Source of the DNA: Cyclaneusma minus
Taxonomy: Eukaryota > Ascomycota > Leotiomycetes > Marthamycetales > Marthamycetaceae
Assembly (NCBI GenBank): GCA_037179335.1
Contig: JAKZHN010000009.1
Span: 1-64,000, forward strand
DNA: 64,000 nt
Direction of reading: 5' to 3'
Part shown: piece after piece, positions 60,495-64,000 of the stretch
How the letters are laid out: each line of letters starts with the position of its first letter
Numbering within the stretch: position 1 is the first letter of the stretch
The notes under the pieces: generated by a model
Database searches by the model: none
What the model was told of the DNA's origin: nothing
The model's input: only the letters and a program-made list of their open reading frames with translations
Program-made: the position numbers and the translations under genes

Positions 60495-62292
60495 TTTCTC
60501 AATTATCAAATAAATTAAATTGCCAAAGGCAATTTTGCTAATAATATCTTTTTTAAATATTTATATTAATTATAATTTTTGTCCATTTAGCATTTTATAT
60601 TTTAGCGGCATTAATTTTAATATTATTTTTACTAGCCAATTTATTAGTTTTATAATTTATTTTATAATTTATAGCGTAGTTAATAATGCGTTTTAAATTA
60701 AAACAAAAATTTAATATATATTTGTATTTGCTATAATTATAATATTTTAAATTGCAATTAATAAGAACGCTAAATAAAATGGAAAATACGCTTCAATTTT
60801 TAAATTTTAAATTCAAAAATAAATTCCGAGCGCGGCTGTTTTTTTAAAATTTAAAGCGTAAAATTTTAAAAATAGCGGCATAAATTTAAAAAATAAAAAC
60901 TGCTATTTTGCAAAATTTATATTATAATTAGATATTATTTTTGGCTATTTTCCAATATTGGATAGCAGCTTTGGCTAAAATTTGCAGATAAAAACTTATA
61001 ATAAAAAATTAAAGCTTTATATTAATTTTGCGCTAAAATTAATTAATTGATATTTTATTTAATATATTTAAATAAACTGCCAATATTTGGAAATTGGTAT
61101 AAAATATATTAAAATTGATTTTGCTTTAATATAAAAAATAGAATTTATTCGATTTTTTAAAATTTTATTTAAAATTGCTATAGAACTTTTTATAAATTTT
61201 ATATAAATTTTCCAAAATATTAATATAAAGCTTTAAATTGCTATATTAAAAAAACCTGTATTTATTTAATTGCAATATTTTTAAAGTTAGTTTAAATTAA
61301 AGCGATTTTGCTAAATTTATTGGAAAAGCGCTATTTATTGGCTTTAAATTTATTTTTAAATTGAAATAAATGAAATATTAGCAAAAAAATATTATTAAAA
61401 GCAAATAATAAAAAAATGCATTTAATATAGCGAAAATTAAATTTAAGCTAAATTGGCTAAAGCGAAATTATTTTTTTAATTGGAAATAATAACTTTAATT
61501 AATTTTAAATTAAAGAAAATTGATTTATTTTACTTTTTAAATATGCTTAAAAATAAATAATTAAATTAATTAAATTTTTTATTAGGATTTTTGTATTGCG
61601 CAATTCGTTTTTGCATATTTAAAATTTGTTTTTAATAATATCCAATTTGCAAAGGGCTTTGTTTTCAGTTTTTTTGGCATTATTATATTTAATGAAAGTA
61701 TTTATAAATTTATTTTAAAATTTGCTAATAATTATTTAAATTCTTTTAAAAGCGTTTTGCATTAATTTATAATATTTTTTATTTTTTAGCGCTAAATAAT
61801 TGCGCTTTTATTTAATATTGCGCAATTTTTTCCAAATATTAAAAAAAAAGTATTGGTTTTTAGCTTTATAAATTAAAAAATACGCTATAAATTACTATTA
61901 AAAAAATAAAAAAAAATTGTGCTTTTTTTTATTTTGATAAATTTTGCTAAATTTTTAAAACTAAAAAGCAATTTTGCGCGCTTTTTAATTTCAAATGAAA
62001 AAACTATATTATTATTTTTAAAATTGCTAATTTTTGGAAATTAAATTATTTCAATTATAATAAAAATTAAGAAATTTGCGTAATTGGCATAAATAAATAT
62101 TAAATTAAAAAAAATTAAAAAAAATTAAACCGTTTTAAAGCTGCAAAACATAGAATTTACAATTAAGCCAGAAAATTCGCGAAAAAAAAACCACGAAAAA
62201 GCGAATAAAAAGCTTAAAAATGCGCAAAGCAGAATTTAAATTTAAAGGGCCATTAATAGCGGCGGAAAAAAAAGTATAAAGCCTTATTTAAA
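60495..62292 (-). pseudogene. AT-rich relic, probably gypsy gag region
   Basis: The minus strand between about 61930 and 61380 can be followed as a charged, coiled-coil-like frame with few stops (KYNNAKKTENKALCKLDI, ICKNELRNTKILIKNLI), consistent with a gag or other structural protein. By position it lies just inside the 5' LTR of the gypsy element. I recognise no catalytic motif, so the gag label is inference. Confidence 0.45.
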
Positions 62293-62494
62293 TATTACGG
62301 CTATATTAAAAGGAATTACGTAAATTAACGCAAGGGTAATAGACAAAATAAATAAAGCTAAAAAATTAAAAGGGACGGGGGTCTGGCTATTTTAAATAGC
62401 TGGCTAAATCCCCGACCGGTCGCTTAGAGCGCTAGCGTGTAAACAAACAGTTACGGAGGAACCTTCCTCCGAAAGGGGCCGAAGCCCCGTAACA
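62293..62494 (-). repeat. Right LTR (5' LTR) of the minus-strand gypsy element
   Basis: 202 bp with plus-strand ends TATTACGG and GTAACA. Its right (outer) half is unmutated and contains two perfect hairpins, GGAGGAACCTTCCTCC at 62455-62470 and GGGGCCGAAGCCCC at 62475-62488. The left (inner) half is RIP-mutated relative to the left LTR. Confidence 0.85.
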
Positions 62495-62499
62495 CCGAA
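62495..62499. repeat. Right target-site duplication CCGAA
   Basis: Matches 45049-45053 exactly and marks the right edge of the gypsy insertion. Confidence 0.8.
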
Positions 62500-62929
62500 C
62501 CACAGGCCCAAGCTGCTGCAAGCGTTGCGCTTCTAATATCTTTTTTGAAACTGACAAATACAGGTGGGTGATTTCGATTTGGGGACTGAGCACACGTGTG
62601 TTGAGTTGAGCATGGCCTTTGCTCCGGTGGTTTGTCCCGGTGGTCTTCAGGGGAATCAAAATCTCCGAGACTCTCTCGGCGTTTTATCAGTGCCTTTATA
62701 CATCTTCAAGTATCCCTTCTTGTATCTCATTCCTATCGCTATCCTCATCCTCACACCGACAGTCCTTAAAAGAAAACCAGTCGTTCTTTGATTCTATACT
62801 TCTCTCGCTCTGCTCATTTCACACTCTCTTCACTCTATCACTCTCTCACCTATTCATACCCTTCCGTTCTCAAGTTGATACTTGAGTATACTCCCGGAAT
62901 CTGAGTGGCTTTTATAGGACTATTACACG
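62500..62929 (+). promoter_or_regulatory. Upstream region of the peroxygenase gene
   Basis: 430 bp between the transposon edge and the start codon. A long pyrimidine-rich run (about 62780-62870) precedes the start, typical for fungal leaders. Small inverted repeats CAAGTTGATACTTG (62871-62884) and GAGTATACTC follow. The gypsy insertion sits within 430 bp of the start and may have cut off distal promoter parts. Confidence 0.45.
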
Positions 62930-63643
62930 ATGTTGCAATCCACAACCTCCCTCCTGTTTTTCTGTACATCAGTCCTCGCAGCAACAGACTACTCGACTAG
63001 CCTTGTCAATGCCTGGTCCCCACCAGGTTCAGGAGATGTCCGCTCTCCCTGTCCCGCCCTCAACACCCTCGCAAACCACGGGTAAGTCATCAAGCCCCCT
63101 CTCTTCTCCCAAATCAGCAAAATCCCACTTAGGCCTCACGTCCTAACACCCCTCCCAGCATCCTCCCTCGTAACGGCCAAGGCATCACCGTCCCCGCCCT
63201 AATCTCCGCCCTCTCCTCCACCTACAACGTAGGCGCCGATGTGGCCACCGCAATCGGCAGCGTCGGCACGTTATCCGTCGCCTCCAATCTTCTCGCCACC
63301 ACCTTCTCCCTCTCCGACCTCTCCGCCCACAACTTCCCCATCGAGCACGACGCCTCGCTCTCCCGCGCCGACTACAATGTCGCCAACGGCGATTCTACTT
63401 CTTTCAACCAATCGATTTTCGACACCGTTCTCGCTTACTGGCCGGCAAATGGAAACGCTACGATTGCTACTGCGGGAAAGGCGAGATATAACCGGGTGCT
63501 TACGGAACAGGCGAGGGATAGTGGGTTTGTGTATGGGCCGGAGCAGTTTGTGTTGAGTTATGGGGAGACGAGTTTGTTGCTTAGTGTTATGGGGGATCCG
63601 GTTACGGGGGTTGCGCCTGTGAAGTATATTAAGCAGTTTGTTC
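62930..63643 (+). CDS. Secreted heme-thiolate peroxidase/unspecific peroxygenase family protein, 3' part missing
   Basis: Exons 62930-63081 and 63159-63643 (intron of 77 bp) give the first 212 residues; a GTAAGT donor at 63644 begins a further intron and the rest is lost in the G run. A signal peptide covers about residues 1-18 (LLFFCTSVLAA). The heme-ligand motif SPCPALNTLANHGILPRNG holds the axial Cys at about residue 41. IEHDASLSRAD at about 112-122 is the EHD motif of short-type enzymes that binds the heme-side metal. These mark the chloroperoxidase/UPO family, extracellular enzymes using peroxide to halogenate or oxygenate substrates. Substrate unknown. Normal members have about 240-270 residues, so only the C-terminal exon(s) seem absent. 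Confidence 0.88.
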
Positions 63644-63710
63644 GTAAGTCATAACTCCCCTTATTCATTCCCCAGTCCATCCTCGTCAGGCCATCCTTTC
63701 TGCGGCCTTA

Positions 63711-64000
<290 letters not shown>

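Larger units (their letters stand above)
45054..62494 (-). mobile_element. Dead Ty3/gypsy LTR retrotransposon with nested copia insertions, 17.4 kb
   Basis: LTRs at both ends and a perfect CCGAA duplication outside define the unit. On the minus strand the order would be 5' LTR (right end), a gag-like degraded frame at about 62200-61380, then, across nested insertions at about 60494-49358, a reverse transcriptase relic at about 48300-47820 and RNase H/linker remains to about 47480, and the 3' LTR at the left end. Subtracting the nested block leaves about 6.3 kb, a normal gypsy length. The whole is saturated with C-to-T and G-to-A changes and stop codons. Individual nested parts are listed separately. 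The nesting order is my inference from the LTR pairs and protein remnants. Confidence 0.75.

Overview
The window is nuclear DNA of a filamentous ascomycete (Pezizomycotina, probably a Dothideomycete-like fungus). Evidence: short GT-AG introns of about 50-110 bp, typical ascomycete housekeeping genes (AIM21, TVP18, PBY1, a membrane-anchored glutaredoxin), and a two-compartment genome in which GC-balanced gene blocks alternate with very AT-rich blocks. The AT-rich blocks are dead retrotransposons whose copies differ by C-to-T and G-to-A changes, the mark of repeat-induced point mutation (RIP). The species cannot be named from the sequence alone.

Layout. 1-1640 is an AT-rich relic; 1-1188 is an inverted copy of sequence found again at about 54921-55900. 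1641-3677 holds no gene I can support. 3678-44237 is the gene block, in order: Atg22-like vacuolar transporter (-), TFIIH subunit SSL1/p44 (-), tRNA m1A58 methyltransferase subunit TRM6 (+), Arp2/3 subunit ARPC3 (-), an unrecognised acidic nuclear-type protein (-), NTF2 (+), TVP18 (+), AIM21 (+), NOT1 (+), a DHA1-type MFS transporter (-), a membrane-anchored Grx6/7-like glutaredoxin (-), a GPATCH1-like G-patch protein (+), CAF40/CNOT9 (+) and PBY1 (+). Exon boundaries were worked out by hand from splice sites and reading frame.

45054-62494 is a 17.4 kb AT-rich block that I read as one Ty3/gypsy LTR retrotransposon on the minus strand. It has LTRs of about 203 bp at both ends and a perfect 5-bp target duplication (CCGAA) outside them. 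It is split by a Ty1/copia element (+), which is itself split by a second Ty1/copia element (-). A 122-bp solo LTR with its own perfect duplication (CAATT) sits in the gypsy part and is hardly mutated. All coding capacity of these elements is destroyed.

62500-63643 begins a secreted heme-thiolate peroxidase/peroxygenase gene, and the window ends in about 287 consecutive G, most likely a sequencing or assembly artefact that cuts the gene.

Themes. NOT1, CAF40 and PBY1, and less directly GPATCH1, all act on mRNA. NOT1 carries the domain that binds CAF40, and the two genes lie about 8 kb apart. AIM21 and ARPC3 both serve actin patches. SSL1 and TRM6 share a 285-bp divergent promoter. The accessory gene candidate is the peroxygenase next to the transposon block.
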